Positions 18,078-27,971 are shown, counted from the first letter of the stretch. The stretch: DNA of 64,000 nt from Tritonibacter horizontis (GCF_001518015.1 NZ_LPUY01000053.1:1-64000); one strand, 5' to 3'. Notes: a model not told the origin generated them from the letters alone. Translations and numbers: made by a program.

Positions 18078-18299
18078 TTATGTCTCGGTCGGTAGCGCCT
18101 CCAGCAGGTCTCCTGGCTGGCATTCCAGAACGGCACAGATTTTTGCCAGCGTCTCAAACCGGATGCCTTTGACCTTTCCGGACTTCAACAGGCTGATGTT
18201 TTGCTCGGTAATGCCAACGGCCAGCGCGAGGTCGCGTGACTTCATCTTGCGCAGAGCCAAAACAACATCCAGCCGGACGACAATTTCCAGATCTTTCAT
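18078..18299 (-). CDS. Small XRE/Cro-type helix-turn-helix regulator
   Basis: 73-aa HTH_26/YozG-like protein: RLDVVLALRKMKSRDLALAVGITEQNISLLKSGKVKGIRFETLAKICAVLECQPGDLLE, a whole Cro/CI domain and nothing else. It overlaps the stop of the DUF2975 gene by 4 nt. DUF2975 plus YozG-type regulator is a recurrent bacterial pair; the regulator presumably controls the membrane protein gene. Confidence 0.88.
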   Translation of the reverse strand: MKDLEIVVRLDVVLALRKMKSRDLALAVGITEQNISLLKSGKVKGIRFETLAKICAVLECQPGDLLEALPTET

Positions 18300-18832
18300 A
18301 TAAATGCCCGATTTTCCGACGCCACATCGGCGGCCTCTCCCATGGCCCAGCCAATCACCGTAATCAGACCGCCCGCCAGCGCGAAAAAGACCATCTCGCT
18401 GCTGATCGCGATGGAGAGGGCACGCGCATCAGGGGCATTGCCGATCGTCAGCAGGACGGAGGCCACCGGGCGCAGAACGAAGGGCGCCAACGCCAGCGCG
18501 AGAAATCCGTGGCCGATCCGTTGGATCAATGCCGCGCAGCTGTCCGTCAAAACCCGACCCTGCCGGTAGCATGCGAACAGATGCCGCATCGTGTTCAACG
18601 TAAAGAGCAAGATGGCCAGCGGAACCAGGGTCAGCGCAACAGCCGCATAGATCTGCGCCGTTGTCGCAGCGGGGGACACCGCCAGATGCCCCAATTTCTG
18701 CCCCAGAACCTCAGGCGTGATCGGGGTGACGGATAGGGACACAATCGTCGCCACAGGGATGGCGATCAGACTGAAGGTCGTCGCCCATTCCAGTATTCGC
18801 GACAAATTTTCCAACCTGTGCTTTTGGGGCAT
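18296..18832 (-). CDS. DUF2975-family membrane protein
   Basis: 178-aa protein with four hydrophobic segments (about residues 15-33, 62-80, 108-127 and 145-165), matching DUF2975 in size, layout and pairing with a small XRE regulator. Function is unknown. Confidence 0.75.
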   Translation of the reverse strand: MPQKHRLENLSRILEWATTFSLIAIPVATIVSLSVTPITPEVLGQKLGHLAVSPAATTAQIYAAVALTLVPLAILLFTLNTMRHLFACYRQGRVLTDSCAALIQRIGHGFLALALAPFVLRPVASVLLTIGNAPDARALSIAISSEMVFFALAGGLITVIGWAMGEAADVASENRAFI

Positions 18833-18897
18833 TTTTCATCCTTTCCTTTTATAATTTATCGTATCACATTAAAAAATGAATGCACAAGGAGATTCGA

Positions 18898-19431
18898 ATG
18901 CGCTTGCTTATATTGCCTGTCCTGTTGCTGTCCGCTTGCACCAGTGTTGTTCCCGCCACCGCGTTGCGGCTGCGGTCTCTGTCCCCGATGGAGGCTGATC
19001 CGGCGGGATTTGCGGTGACCATCACATTGCCGGAGGGGTTGGATATTGAGCCGAGCTCCGCACGGCTGAAGTTCACGGTCACCAGAGCCGACACCGGCGA
19101 AATCCACGAGAATACCTTTGTACTGGATCGAATGGCCGCTGGGCAGGCCACCTATCGGGTGGCGCCAAGTGACCTTGACGCCCTGCGCGCGGCCCAAGCG
19201 GTCGCCCGCCAATGGAAGGCCGAAGCGGATGATGCGACAAGCGGTTCGCTGAATGTCACCCTGTCGCCCTGCAAGATCGGCGCGGGTCCTGCACCCGAGG
19301 CCCGGGTCAGTGTTGGCATCCGGGTGGCCAAAGATGGCCCATTCCAGCCGCTGGTCCGCAACGCCCCGATTTCAGCCATCGCCGACCCGCAGCAGATCGG
19401 CAATATGGGTGCTTGCAGCACAATCCAGTGA
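18898..19431 (+). CDS. Putative lipoprotein of unknown function
   Basis: 177 aa with a short signal peptide and lipobox (LLLSAC, Cys at residue ~14). The mature part is a soluble, beta-rich domain with no recognised family. The ATG at 18898 is chosen because an AAGGAG ribosome binding site lies just upstream and it places the lipobox correctly. Divergent from the DUF2975 gene. Confidence 0.65.
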   Translation: MRLLILPVLLLSACTSVVPATALRLRSLSPMEADPAGFAVTITLPEGLDIEPSSARLKFTVTRADTGEIHENTFVLDRMAAGQATYRVAPSDLDALRAAQAVARQWKAEADDATSGSLNVTLSPCKIGAGPAPEARVSVGIRVAKDGPFQPLVRNAPISAIADPQQIGNMGACSTIQ

Positions 19432-19562
19432 GGTTGAAATGTGATCCGTGATCGATGCGCCGACGAAAGAGTGGGTCTGTCCGGGTGCAAGAAATTCAGG
19501 CGACCACCATAGATTTGCCGCTTTGTCAGCGGAGGCTTGATAGCAAGCAACGCGGTGCAAAA

Positions 19563-20093
19563 ATGAACACAACGCCTGACTTCGATATGATTGGCCAGAC
19601 GGTTCCGCTTGAGACGGCGGCGACCGTGCGGGTCTATGCGGCGCTGCGCCTTTGTATCGTGGCCGTGGCCCTCTGTGTGTGTCTCCTGCAGGGGCTCCAA
19701 ATCGGCTTCTGGTCAGCTGCCGGGGACCGTGTGCTTATTCTGCTCGGCCTTTGGGCTGGGTTGGGGCTTTACGGAGACGGCATTGAAGTTGCCTGGCGTA
19801 GCGTGGGACCATCGGGGCGACGTCTGATATATGGTTTCAGCCTTGTTCTCCTGGCAGGGACAGTGATGGCAGCGGGCAACCGGATCTGGTTCACCAGCTC
19901 CATGGTTGGGGTCATGCTGGTTCTGGGGGCACTGGCATACGGGTTGATACAGGTTCTGACGAACCCTCTGCGTGCTTTGCGGTTCCGGCAGATGACGAAA
20001 TATCTGCGCGGGCTGCCGGGCGAGAAACGGCGCGCCATGCGGGACAGATTGGACAGGAACTTTCATTCCCTTATCGCCGAAGGGTTTGACTGA
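19563..20093 (+). CDS. Membrane protein of unknown function
   Basis: 176 aa with four hydrophobic segments (about residues 24-44, 52-66, 84-101 and 108-128) and a basic cytoplasmic tail (RFRQMTKYLRGLPGEKRRAMRDRLDR). No family recognised. The ATG at 19563 is used; the frame extends upstream without membrane-protein character. Confidence 0.6.
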   Translation: MNTTPDFDMIGQTVPLETAATVRVYAALRLCIVAVALCVCLLQGLQIGFWSAAGDRVLILLGLWAGLGLYGDGIEVAWRSVGPSGRRLIYGFSLVLLAGTVMAAGNRIWFTSSMVGVMLVLGALAYGLIQVLTNPLRALRFRQMTKYLRGLPGEKRRAMRDRLDRNFHSLIAEGFD

Positions 20094-20148
20094 TATCACC
20101 CCAGCCACGGCCCGCCCGCACCGACGCGACAACATCGGCTAAGCCGCG

Positions 20149-20730
20149 TCAGATCCGCTCCAGATAATAGCCGATAGCTTCGGCCAGTTCGGTTTCCTCA
20201 TAGCCAAAATGAGAGCGCACAACGGCCTCAAGCTTGCGGAAGGTGGTTGCGGCTTGGGTGAAATTTGCCTCTGACGGATCGTCGATCAAGGCGTCCGCCG
20301 CGCGGTTCAGTCGGATAATCAACTCGTGCACCACCTCGTGTTCGGCCTTCAGCTTGGCCACGATGTCGCGAAACTTGCCTCCGCCGGCTGCCTCCACCCT
20401 GGGAAACATGTCGGAACTTTCGATATCATGGTGCAGCTTCAGCACCTGACATTCGCGCCCGCAAAGGGAGCCAAACCCGCGCAGGTTTTCTGTCATATCA
20501 AGCGACAGCACGATGCGTTTGAGATGCGCGGGTGGCGCATCCTTTGCCTCGATCCGGGCCAAGACCGCTGCGATCTGCGCCATCTCGGCCAGGTAGTGAC
20601 GGTGAATCGCGGCCAGTTGCTGACCCTGCCTGCGGTGCTGGTCGGTCGCCTCCGGCACCGGCGGTGCCTTGGGGCGGGCAGCCTCATTCAGGGTCAGGTC
20701 GTCCAGCGCATGGGAGGAAAGATCAGTCAT
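20149..20730 (-). CDS. Hemerythrin-domain protein
   Basis: 193-aa four-helix HHE protein. Candidate di-iron ligands are in AAIHRHYLAEM, KLHHDIESSDMFP (H-x-x-x-E), AEHEVVHELI and HFGYEETEL. An extra ~35 residues at the N-terminus (SSHALDDLTLNEAARPKAPP) are disordered. Such proteins bind O2 or NO, or store iron. It is monocistronic, and the NO-related block starts about 18.5 kb away, so no direct link is implied. Confidence 0.82.
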   Translation of the reverse strand: MTDLSSHALDDLTLNEAARPKAPPVPEATDQHRRQGQQLAAIHRHYLAEMAQIAAVLARIEAKDAPPAHLKRIVLSLDMTENLRGFGSLCGRECQVLKLHHDIESSDMFPRVEAAGGGKFRDIVAKLKAEHEVVHELIIRLNRAADALIDDPSEANFTQAATTFRKLEAVVRSHFGYEETELAEAIGYYLERI

Positions 20731-20912
20731 GCCGCATATATAGCGGTGTCCGGCGTATTTCCAAGCGCGTTTGCCTGCCAGCGACCATCACGGTATCGCG
20801 GTTCCAGGCGTCGTTTCCGACATCCGGGTCGTGGAAAGGCAAGACAGCCGTCCCTTCGGCCACTAGGTGCGGGGAGCAATTTTGCGTTGCCCTATGAACT
20901 GAGTCCCTCAAA

Positions 20913-21464
20913 ATGTTGACCCCCCTGACATGCAGCGCCATGTTTTCCCCTGCTCAATGCGACGAAATCATTCGCTATGCCAAGGCGGGCGGCGTTCAGG
21001 AGGCGGGCCTCGTCAAGGGGCGCCAGAATGACAAAATCCGCACCGCGCGCATTGCCTGGCTGGATGAGGACGGCGACGCAGGCTGGGTTTTTTCCCAGGT
21101 GATGGCAACGGTCAGCGCCGCCAACAGATCCCATTTCAAATTCGCCCTGACCGAATTTGCCGAAAAGGTACAGATTGCAGTCTATGATGCCGCAGATGGC
21201 AGCCATTTTGACTGGCACAGCGACATCGGGGCGGGGCATTGCGCTGAGAAACGGAAGTTGACCCTGGTCGCGCAGCTAAGCGATCCGCTGACCTATGAGG
21301 GGGGGCGGTTGGAGATGAACAGCACCGGCCGGGTGGAAACCGCAGCCGTGTGTTGGGGGGATGCGACACTGTTTCCCAGCTTCACGCCGCATCGCGTGAC
21401 GCCGGTGGCGTCGGGGACCCGCTGTTCGCTCACCACTTGGGTGCACGGCCCGGCCTTCCTCTAA
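20913..21464 (+). CDS. 2-oxoglutarate/Fe(II)-dependent oxygenase (P4H-like)
   Basis: 183-aa double-stranded beta-helix enzyme. The HxD iron motif is in FDWHSDIG, the distal His and 2OG-binding Arg are in PHRVTPVASGTRCSL, and the ring region is EGGRLEM. It resembles PKHD-type hydroxylases of the prolyl-4-hydroxylase superfamily. Substrate unknown; no operon partner. Confidence 0.82.
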   Translation: MLTPLTCSAMFSPAQCDEIIRYAKAGGVQEAGLVKGRQNDKIRTARIAWLDEDGDAGWVFSQVMATVSAANRSHFKFALTEFAEKVQIAVYDAADGSHFDWHSDIGAGHCAEKRKLTLVAQLSDPLTYEGGRLEMNSTGRVETAAVCWGDATLFPSFTPHRVTPVASGTRCSLTTWVHGPAFL

Positions 21465-21520
21465 ACCCACCGGCAAATCCGCCCAAAGCCGCGCCCGTCA
21501 TGGAGGCGGCGAGGCGTGAT

Positions 21521-21952
21521 CTAGCGGACCACGTAGACCGAGCAGGTGGAATGGCGCACCACCCGTGCGGCGTTGGGACCAAGGAGGTAATCCTTGAAAT
21601 CCGGCCGGTGCGCCCCGATCACGATCAGATCGGCGCCTGACAGTTTCGCCGCTTTCAACACTTCCTCATAAACATTGCCGATTGCGACGATATGGCGAAC
21701 GCCCTTGTTCGCCTCTTCTCCGATCACTTTGGTGACCAGCGCATTCATCGCGGCAGAGGCGCTGTCCCTGGCGGTCTTGACATCATGGTCCTTGAAGTAG
21801 GCACCAACCACCGAGGCGCCGAAATCCGGCACTACGGTGATGACATCCAGCCGGGCGCCGTCTGCATCAGCCATCTTCTTGGCCTGTTGCAGAACTGCGG
21901 CTTCTTCGTCGCCGCGATTGATGTCGATTGCGCAGAGAACTGTCTGGGTCAT
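21521..21952 (-). CDS. Universal stress protein, UspA family
   Basis: 143 aa; alpha/beta nucleotide-binding fold with VLCAIDINRGDEEA at the N-terminus and the ATP-binding G-x2-G-x9-G(S/T) type region near GADLIVIGAHRPDFKDYLLGPNAARVVRHSTCSVYVV. Its ATG overlaps the stop of the TRAP permease gene (ATGA), so it is translationally coupled to the transporter, a recurrent association in TRAP operons where Usp may gate transport in response to ATP. Confidence 0.88.
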   Translation of the reverse strand: MTQTVLCAIDINRGDEEAAVLQQAKKMADADGARLDVITVVPDFGASVVGAYFKDHDVKTARDSASAAMNALVTKVIGEEANKGVRHIVAIGNVYEEVLKAAKLSGADLIVIGAHRPDFKDYLLGPNAARVVRHSTCSVYVVR

Positions 21953-24558
21953 GCCGTTTCTCCTTTGGTGAAGGCTCTTGCCCGCCGGGTTTGCAGGAGG
22001 CTGATCAGCGCCATCAGCAGCAGGGCGGGGATGAAGATCAGCTCCTTGGGAAGTTGATCCGCTGTCGCCTTGACGGTCACGATCTGGACAGGGGCGTCGC
22101 CGTAGAAATCAAAGCTGGACAGGGCATCGCCAAGCTCGGTGCCGAACATCGGTTCATCCAGCCGCTGCACGTCGCCTTCGGGGATGAGGATGAAACCAAG
22201 CGCGTCGAGACGCGCGGCGGCGTCCTCGCCCTCCGGCACGGTGACGGGCACGGTGACCTCCTTGATTTCCAGCGTGTCGAAATCCGGGCCGGATACAACA
22301 ACGCGCCATGCGCTGCCGGGCGTGGCAGTGCCGATGGCCTCGCCGAAGGCGGCGGGGTCGATCTGTTCAAACGGCGGTTGGATCTGGTTCATGAAGAACC
22401 CGGGCCGGAACAGGGCGAAGGCGACCAGCAGCATCGCGACGGTTTCCCAGATCCGGTTGCGGGTCAGGAACCAGCCCATCGTGGCCGCAGTAAAGATCAA
22501 GATGCCAAGCGTTGCGACGACAAAGACGATAATGCCCTGCGTGACCGTCACATCAATCAGCAGCAGATCCGTGTTGAAGATAAAGACAAAGGGCAGTGCG
22601 ACGGTGCGCAGGCTGTAGAAGAACGCGATAAACCCGGTGCGGATCGCATCACCGCCAGAAACGGCGGCAGCGGCGAAACTGGCCAGGCCGACGGGCGGCG
22701 TCACATCAGCCATGATCCCGAAGTAGAACACAAAGAGGTGCACCGCGATCAGTGGCACGATGAGGCCGGATTGCGCGCCAAGCTCGACGACCACCCCGAC
22801 CATCAGCGATGAGACCACGATATAGTTGGCCGTTGTCGGCAGCCCCATCCCGAGGATCAGCGACAGGATCGCCACGAAAAGCAGCATCAGGATCAGATTG
22901 CCGCCGGAGAGGAATTCGACAAAATCCGCCATGACCTGCCCGATGCCGGTCAGGGAGACGGTGCCGACGATGATCCCGGCGGTTGCGGTGGCAAGGCCGA
23001 TCCCGATCATGTTGCGGGCGCCGTCGATCATGCCCTGGATCAGGTCAACCAGCCCGTCGCGCAGACGGTTCAGGGCGTTTTCCTCGCCCCGGAAGAACGC
23101 CTTGAGCGATTTCTGTGTCAGCAGGATGCCAAAGAGCAGGAATGTGGCCCAGAAGGCCGACAGGCCCGGGGATTTACGCTCGATCATCAGGAAATAGACC
23201 AGAACAATGATCGGCAGCAGATAGTAGAGGCCCGATTTATAGATCTTGGCCACGTCCGGCAGTTCGACCACTTCGGCTGTTGGATCATCGGGTTCAAGAT
23301 CCGGGATTTGCGCCGCCAGATAGACCAGTGCCACATAGATCAGCCCCAGCAAAGCCGACAGGATCAGCCCGGAGCCTTCGGGAAACAGCGAGACGATCGC
23401 GGAGACCGGAAATTGCGTGGCGTAGCACAGTAGCGCAAAACCGGCGAAAAAGGCAAACATGCCGCCAACCGTGCGGCCCATGCTGACCACCTTGTTGCCG
23501 ATGGTGGGCATGTTGTTTTTCACTGCTTCGAGGTGAACGATATAGACCAGCGCGATATAGCTGATGATCGCGGGCAAGAAGGCGTGGGTGATGACTTCGA
23601 CGTAGGAAATACCGACGTATTCCACCATCAAAAAGGCAGCAGCCCCCATCACCGGCGGCATGATCTGACCGTTGACGGAAGAGGCAACCTCGACCGAGCC
23701 GGCCTTTTCCGCGGAAAATCCGACGCGTTTCATCAACGGGATGGTGAAGGTGCCGGTGGTGACCACATTGGCGATGGACGAGCCGGAAATCAGCCCCGTC
23801 GCGGCAGAGCCGACAACGGCCGCTTTGGCCGGGCCGCCCCGCAGGTGGCCAAGCGCGCCAAAGGCCATCTTGATAAAATAGTTGCCGGCACCGGCCTTAT
23901 CCAGCAGCGCGCCGAACAGCACAAAGAGAAAGACGAATTTGGTGGATACCCCAAGCGCGATGCCAAAGACACCTTCGGAGGTGATCCACATATGGCTCAT
24001 CGCCTTGCGCAGCGAGGCACCGGCCCAGCGGATCTGATCGGGCACCAGTTCAGAAGAGCCGAAGAAGACGTAGAGCAGAAAGACCACCGCGAGGATCACC
24101 ATGATCGGACCCAGCACCCGGTAGGAGGCGATAAACAGCAGGATTAGGCCCGCGAGGGCGAAATAGGCGTCCGATGCATCCGCCAGACCGCCATTCCCGA
24201 CGATCTTCTCATAGAAGAAATAGCCATAAAGCGCGAGAAACGCGCCGGCGATGCCAAGCGCCCAGTCATAATAGGGAATGTGATCGCGTGGGCTGGATTT
24301 GAACAGCGGGTAGGCCATGGCGGCCAGGAAAACGGCAAAGGCCAGATGGATCTGACGCGAATTGTTGATCAGATCGCCGGGCAGGATATAGGGGGCGACG
24401 GGCGAGGCGAGAAGCACCTGAAAGATCGACCAGACCAGCGCCACCACGGCAATAAAAATACCGACCGCACCGGTCGGGCTTCTGGCTCCGCTGTCGCTGG
24501 CGGCAACCAGCTCTTGCAGTTCTTCTTCGCTTAGCGCGCGGTTTTCGTGTGACGACAT
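21949..24558 (-). CDS. TAXI-type TRAP transporter fused DctQM permease
   Basis: 869-aa fused 4TM-12TM subunit: the small DctQ-like region lies in the first ~200 residues, the DctM-like channel follows (GALLDKAGAGNYFIKMAFGALGHLRGGPAKAAVVGSAATGLISGSS; LGMGLPTTANYIVV), and a C-terminal extension of ~170 residues contains further membrane segments and an acidic soluble region. Fused permeases pair with TAXI receptors, as here (gene at 24677-25645). Sodium-driven uptake of a carboxylate or amino acid is likely. Confidence 0.92.
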   Translation of the reverse strand: MSSHENRALSEEELQELVAASDSGARSPTGAVGIFIAVVALVWSIFQVLLASPVAPYILPGDLINNSRQIHLAFAVFLAAMAYPLFKSSPRDHIPYYDWALGIAGAFLALYGYFFYEKIVGNGGLADASDAYFALAGLILLFIASYRVLGPIMVILAVVFLLYVFFGSSELVPDQIRWAGASLRKAMSHMWITSEGVFGIALGVSTKFVFLFVLFGALLDKAGAGNYFIKMAFGALGHLRGGPAKAAVVGSAATGLISGSSIANVVTTGTFTIPLMKRVGFSAEKAGSVEVASSVNGQIMPPVMGAAAFLMVEYVGISYVEVITHAFLPAIISYIALVYIVHLEAVKNNMPTIGNKVVSMGRTVGGMFAFFAGFALLCYATQFPVSAIVSLFPEGSGLILSALLGLIYVALVYLAAQIPDLEPDDPTAEVVELPDVAKIYKSGLYYLLPIIVLVYFLMIERKSPGLSAFWATFLLFGILLTQKSLKAFFRGEENALNRLRDGLVDLIQGMIDGARNMIGIGLATATAGIIVGTVSLTGIGQVMADFVEFLSGGNLILMLLFVAILSLILGMGLPTTANYIVVSSLMVGVVVELGAQSGLIVPLIAVHLFVFYFGIMADVTPPVGLASFAAAAVSGGDAIRTGFIAFFYSLRTVALPFVFIFNTDLLLIDVTVTQGIIVFVVATLGILIFTAATMGWFLTRNRIWETVAMLLVAFALFRPGFFMNQIQPPFEQIDPAAFGEAIGTATPGSAWRVVVSGPDFDTLEIKEVTVPVTVPEGEDAAARLDALGFILIPEGDVQRLDEPMFGTELGDALSSFDFYGDAPVQIVTVKATADQLPKELIFIPALLLMALISLLQTRRARAFTKGETA

Positions 24559-24632
24559 GTAACCCCCTGCGGCCTGTTCTCAGGTCTGACCTTTTATCCG
24601 TGCAGACCTCTGTGGGCGCACGCCTTGGTTGA

Positions 24633-24657
24633 GTCGGGGGCGATCACCGCCCCCGAC
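24633..24657 (-). terminator. Strong hairpin between TAXI receptor and permease genes
   Basis: GTCGGGGGCG / CGCCCCCGAC, 10-bp perfect stem with a 5-nt loop in the 118-bp gap. No T-run follows on the minus strand, so it more likely limits read-through or protects the receptor mRNA than stops transcription fully. Confidence 0.6.
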
Positions 24658-24676
24658 CTAGTTCACACCAGATCGC

Positions 24677-25645
24677 TTACTCGATCCAGCCTTGTTCGCG
24701 GTAGTATTTCGCGGCACCGGGGTGCAGCGGCGCGGACAGGCCTGCGGTTGCCATTTCTTCGGGCTTCAGATTTGCAAAGGCCGGGTGCAGGCCGGTGAAA
24801 TCCTCAAAGTTCTCGAAGATGGAGCTGACGAGTGTATAGACGACCTCCTCGGATACGTTCGAGGAGCTGACAAAGGTCGCACCAACGCCAAAGGTCGTGG
24901 TGTCCTCATCGTTGCCGCGATACATGCCGCCCGGAATGGTTGCTGTCCGGTAGAAGGAGTTCTCTGCCACGAGACCGTCAACCACATCGCCGGAGACTTC
25001 GACCAGCACCGAGTCACAGGCGGTTGTGGCTTCCTGGATGGAGCCGGAGGGGTGGCCGACCGTATAGACCATCGCGTCGATCTGGTTGTCACAGAGGGCC
25101 GCGGATTGTTCGGCGGCTTTCAATTCTGTGGCCAGTGCGAAATCGTCGGTGGTCCAGCCGAGGGCTTCCATCAGCACTTCCATGGTGCCGCGCTGACCGG
25201 AGCCGGGGTTGCCGATGTTGACGCGCTTGCCTTTGAGGTCCTCGATCGAGATGATGCCGCTGTCGGCGCGGGCCACAACGGTGAAGGGTTCCGGGTGGAC
25301 CGAGAAAACCGCCCGCAGTTCTTCAAACGGGCCGGCCTCTTCAAAGCGGGAAGAGCCGTTATAGGCGTGGTACTGCCAGTCGGATTGGGCGACACCGAAC
25401 TCCAGCTCGCCTTCGCGGATGGTGTTGATGTTATAGACCGACCCGCCGGTGGATTCGACCGAGCAGCGGATGCCGTGATCGCGCCGGCCCTTGTTCACCA
25501 GACGGCAGATTGCGCCACCGGTGGGGTAATAAACCCCGGTCACACCGCCGGTGCCGATGGTGATGAACTCCTCCGCAATGGCGGCAGGTGCCAGCATGGC
25601 CACCGCAACGGCGCTCGCAGCCGTCAGTTTCAGTTTAGCGAACAT
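24677..25645 (-). CDS. TAXI-family TRAP solute-binding protein
   Basis: 322-aa periplasmic receptor: signal peptide to about AIAEEF (residue ~25), then the TAXI family signature FITIGTGGVTGVYYPTGGAICRLVN, QSDWQYHAYNG, GKRVNIGNPGSGQRGTMEVLMEALGW. It hands substrate to the fused DctQM permease. A ribosome binding site (AAAGGAGATC) lies upstream. The neighbouring aminotransferase suggests an amino-acid-like ligand; this is inference only. Confidence 0.93.
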   Translation of the reverse strand: MFAKLKLTAASAVAVAMLAPAAIAEEFITIGTGGVTGVYYPTGGAICRLVNKGRRDHGIRCSVESTGGSVYNINTIREGELEFGVAQSDWQYHAYNGSSRFEEAGPFEELRAVFSVHPEPFTVVARADSGIISIEDLKGKRVNIGNPGSGQRGTMEVLMEALGWTTDDFALATELKAAEQSAALCDNQIDAMVYTVGHPSGSIQEATTACDSVLVEVSGDVVDGLVAENSFYRTATIPGGMYRGNDEDTTTFGVGATFVSSSNVSEEVVYTLVSSIFENFEDFTGLHPAFANLKPEEMATAGLSAPLHPGAAKYYREQGWIE

Positions 25646-25679
25646 AAAGATCTCCTTTCGATTACATGTTCTGAATCAG

Positions 25680-26606
25680 TCACAGGTCCCAGACTTCGGC
25701 CAGGACCCGATTGGCATCTTCTACTTCGGCGATTCTGGCGCGGGCTTCGGGGCCGGACCGGCTGATCAAAACCCCGATCAGGGTTTCCACCAGGAACATC
25801 GTGACGACGTAGGAAGAATAGAAATGGGGGCCATCGGTCGGCACGATGAAACGTGCAGACGCGTGTTTGAGCGCCGGACAGCCCAGGGAATCGGTGATCA
25901 GGACGACATAGACGTCCTGCTCTTGCGCCAGCGCCGCCGCACGGATGGCCTGAGCGGAAAAGGGCGGTTTGGTGACAATGATCAACACGTCCTCCGCCCC
26001 AAGCCCGGCAATGCCGGCCCCAAGGGAGGCGCCCATGCGACTGGCGAGGGACCAGTTTTCGGCGCAGAAACTGGCCATGTAGGACAGGTATTCGACCACG
26101 CCGGTGGACCCGAGCGCGCCCAGCAACAGCACCTTGCGGGCGCGCGAAATCCGCTCTACCGCCTCATCCAGCGCCTTGCGGTCGATTGTCTCGCCAAAGT
26201 GCTGCAGGTTCCGCTGGCAGGCGGTCAGATGTGCATCCAGAAAGCCCGCGTTTCGGTTTTGCGGGTCATTGTGCAGTCGCTCCGCGCGGGCCGCGAAATT
26301 ATTGACGCGCTGGCCGATTTTCGTACGGACCTCTTCGCGCAACTCTTCGATATCGCTGTAGTCAAGCGCCCGGGCGAGCCGGGAAAATGCCGCCGGGGAG
26401 ATACCGCTGTCGCGCGACACGCTGCGTAGGCTTCTGGTTGCAAGGTCAATGGGGTTGTCCACGATGTAATCCGCAGCCACGCGCAGGGCATCGCTGAGCT
26501 CACCGTAACGTTCTGTCAGTCGCACTTCGAATGTCGAAATCAAACCGGCCCCCCTAATCGCCCTGACTGTCCGTTTTGTTTCATGGGTTGTCAATGCTGG
26601 TCTCAT
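25680..26606 (-). CDS. RpiR/MurR-family transcriptional regulator
   Basis: About 308 aa from the Met at 26606; the exact start is uncertain and may lie a little further in. The N-terminal RpiR helix-turn-helix is LSDALRVAADYIVDNPIDLATRSLRSVSRDSGISPAAFSRLARALDY. A C-terminal SIS domain runs from about ARKVLLLGALGSTGVVEYLSYM through EDVLIIVTKPPFSAQAIRAAALAQEQDVYVVLITDS. SIS domains in this family usually bind phosphosugars, which is at odds with the amino-acid-type neighbours. It is the first gene of the transporter operon and is divergent from the aminotransferase gene. Confidence 0.88.
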   Translation of the reverse strand: MRPALTTHETKRTVRAIRGAGLISTFEVRLTERYGELSDALRVAADYIVDNPIDLATRSLRSVSRDSGISPAAFSRLARALDYSDIEELREEVRTKIGQRVNNFAARAERLHNDPQNRNAGFLDAHLTACQRNLQHFGETIDRKALDEAVERISRARKVLLLGALGSTGVVEYLSYMASFCAENWSLASRMGASLGAGIAGLGAEDVLIIVTKPPFSAQAIRAAALAQEQDVYVVLITDSLGCPALKHASARFIVPTDGPHFYSSYVVTMFLVETLIGVLISRSGPEARARIAEVEDANRVLAEVWDL

Positions 26607-26651
26607 CTGTTTCAGTGCCAGCCCATGTTGCTGCCGATTGAAGGATAGAGC

Positions 26652-27971
26652 ATGGCACATGTCTTCCCACGACATACGACGGGAAATCTCCCATTGGCGG
26701 TCAGAGGTCAAGGGGCATATCTTTATGATTCTAATGGTAAATCATATCTTGATGGGTCGGGCGGTGCCGCCGTGTCCTGCCTTGGTCACAGCGACCCGGA
26801 TGTGATTGCCGCGATCCGGTCGCAGCTGGACAGGCTCGACTTTGCGCACACCGGTTTTCTGACGTCCGAGTCGGCAGAATCACTGGCGGACAAGCTGGTT
26901 GCCCATGCGCCGGCCGGAATTGACCGGGTCTATCTGGTCTCTGGTGGGTCCGAAGCCGTCGAAGCGGCGCTGAAGCTGGCGCGCCAGTACATGCTGGAAA
27001 TCGGCCAGCCGGAGCGGACCCGATTTATCGCGCGGAGGCAGAGTTACCACGGCAATACGCTTGGGGCGCTGGGCACCGGTGGCAACCTTTGGCGCCGGGC
27101 GCCGTTCGATCCGGTGATGGTCTCGGCCAGCCATATCGCGCCTTGCTATGAATATCGCGACCGTCAGGAAGGCGAGAGCCAGGAAAGCTACGGTCAGCGC
27201 GTTGCGAATGAGCTGGAAGCCGAGATTTTGCGGCTGGGGCCCGAAACGGTGATCGGTTTTCTTGCCGAGCCGGTTGTCGGGGCCACTGCGGGGGCGGTGC
27301 CTGCGGTCAAAGGCTATTTCCGGCGCATCCGCGAGATCTGCGACACCTATGGCGTGCTGCTCATCCTCGACGAGGTCATGTGCGGCATGGGGCGCACGGG
27401 GACGTTTTTTGCCTGCGAGCAGGATGAGGTCGCCCCGGACATCGTCACCATCGCCAAGGGGCTTGGCGCGGGCTATCAGCCGATCGGCGCGATGCTGTGC
27501 AGCGATGTGATCTACCGCGCCATTGAAACCGGCAGCGGGTTCTTCCAGCACGGTCATACCTATCTTGGCCATCCGGTCGCCTGCGCGGCGGCCAACGCGG
27601 TGGTGACGCGGCTGACCGAGGGTGGCCTTACCGACCGCTCAGCCGAGATGGGGGGCTACCTGATGCAGGCGCTGACCGCAGAATTCGGCGATCATCCCCA
27701 TGTCGGCGATATCCGGGGACGCGGCATGTTCCGGGCGCTGGAATTCGTGGCTGATCGTGAAACCAAGATGCCGTTTGAGCCGGAACTCAAGCTGGCCGCG
27801 CGCCTGAAAGCTGCCGCGATGGAGAATGGACTGATCTGCTACCCGATGAGCGGCACCATTGATGGCCAGCGCGGCGACCATGTGCTGCTTGCGCCCCCGT
27901 TCATCTGCACGCGGGATCAGATTGACGAGCTGGTGACCAAGCTGTCCATCAGTCTGGCGGCTGTGCTATGA
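26652..27971 (+). CDS. Class III pyridoxal-phosphate aminotransferase
   Basis: 439-aa omega-aminotransferase. The PLP motifs are LVSGGSEAVEAALKLAR, SYHGNTLGALG, the PLP-binding Asp240 in LLILDEVMCGMGRTG, and Lys269 in IVTIAKGLGAGYQPIGA. This class transfers terminal or beta-amino groups (beta-alanine, GABA, beta-amino acids, amines). Its stop overlaps the start of the BKACE gene, so its product is likely the keto acid that BKACE cleaves: transamination of a beta-amino acid would give a beta-keto acid. Confidence 0.92.
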   Translation: MAHVFPRHTTGNLPLAVRGQGAYLYDSNGKSYLDGSGGAAVSCLGHSDPDVIAAIRSQLDRLDFAHTGFLTSESAESLADKLVAHAPAGIDRVYLVSGGSEAVEAALKLARQYMLEIGQPERTRFIARRQSYHGNTLGALGTGGNLWRRAPFDPVMVSASHIAPCYEYRDRQEGESQESYGQRVANELEAEILRLGPETVIGFLAEPVVGATAGAVPAVKGYFRRIREICDTYGVLLILDEVMCGMGRTGTFFACEQDEVAPDIVTIAKGLGAGYQPIGAMLCSDVIYRAIETGSGFFQHGHTYLGHPVACAAANAVVTRLTEGGLTDRSAEMGGYLMQALTAEFGDHPHVGDIRGRGMFRALEFVADRETKMPFEPELKLAARLKAAAMENGLICYPMSGTIDGQRGDHVLLAPPFICTRDQIDELVTKLSISLAAVL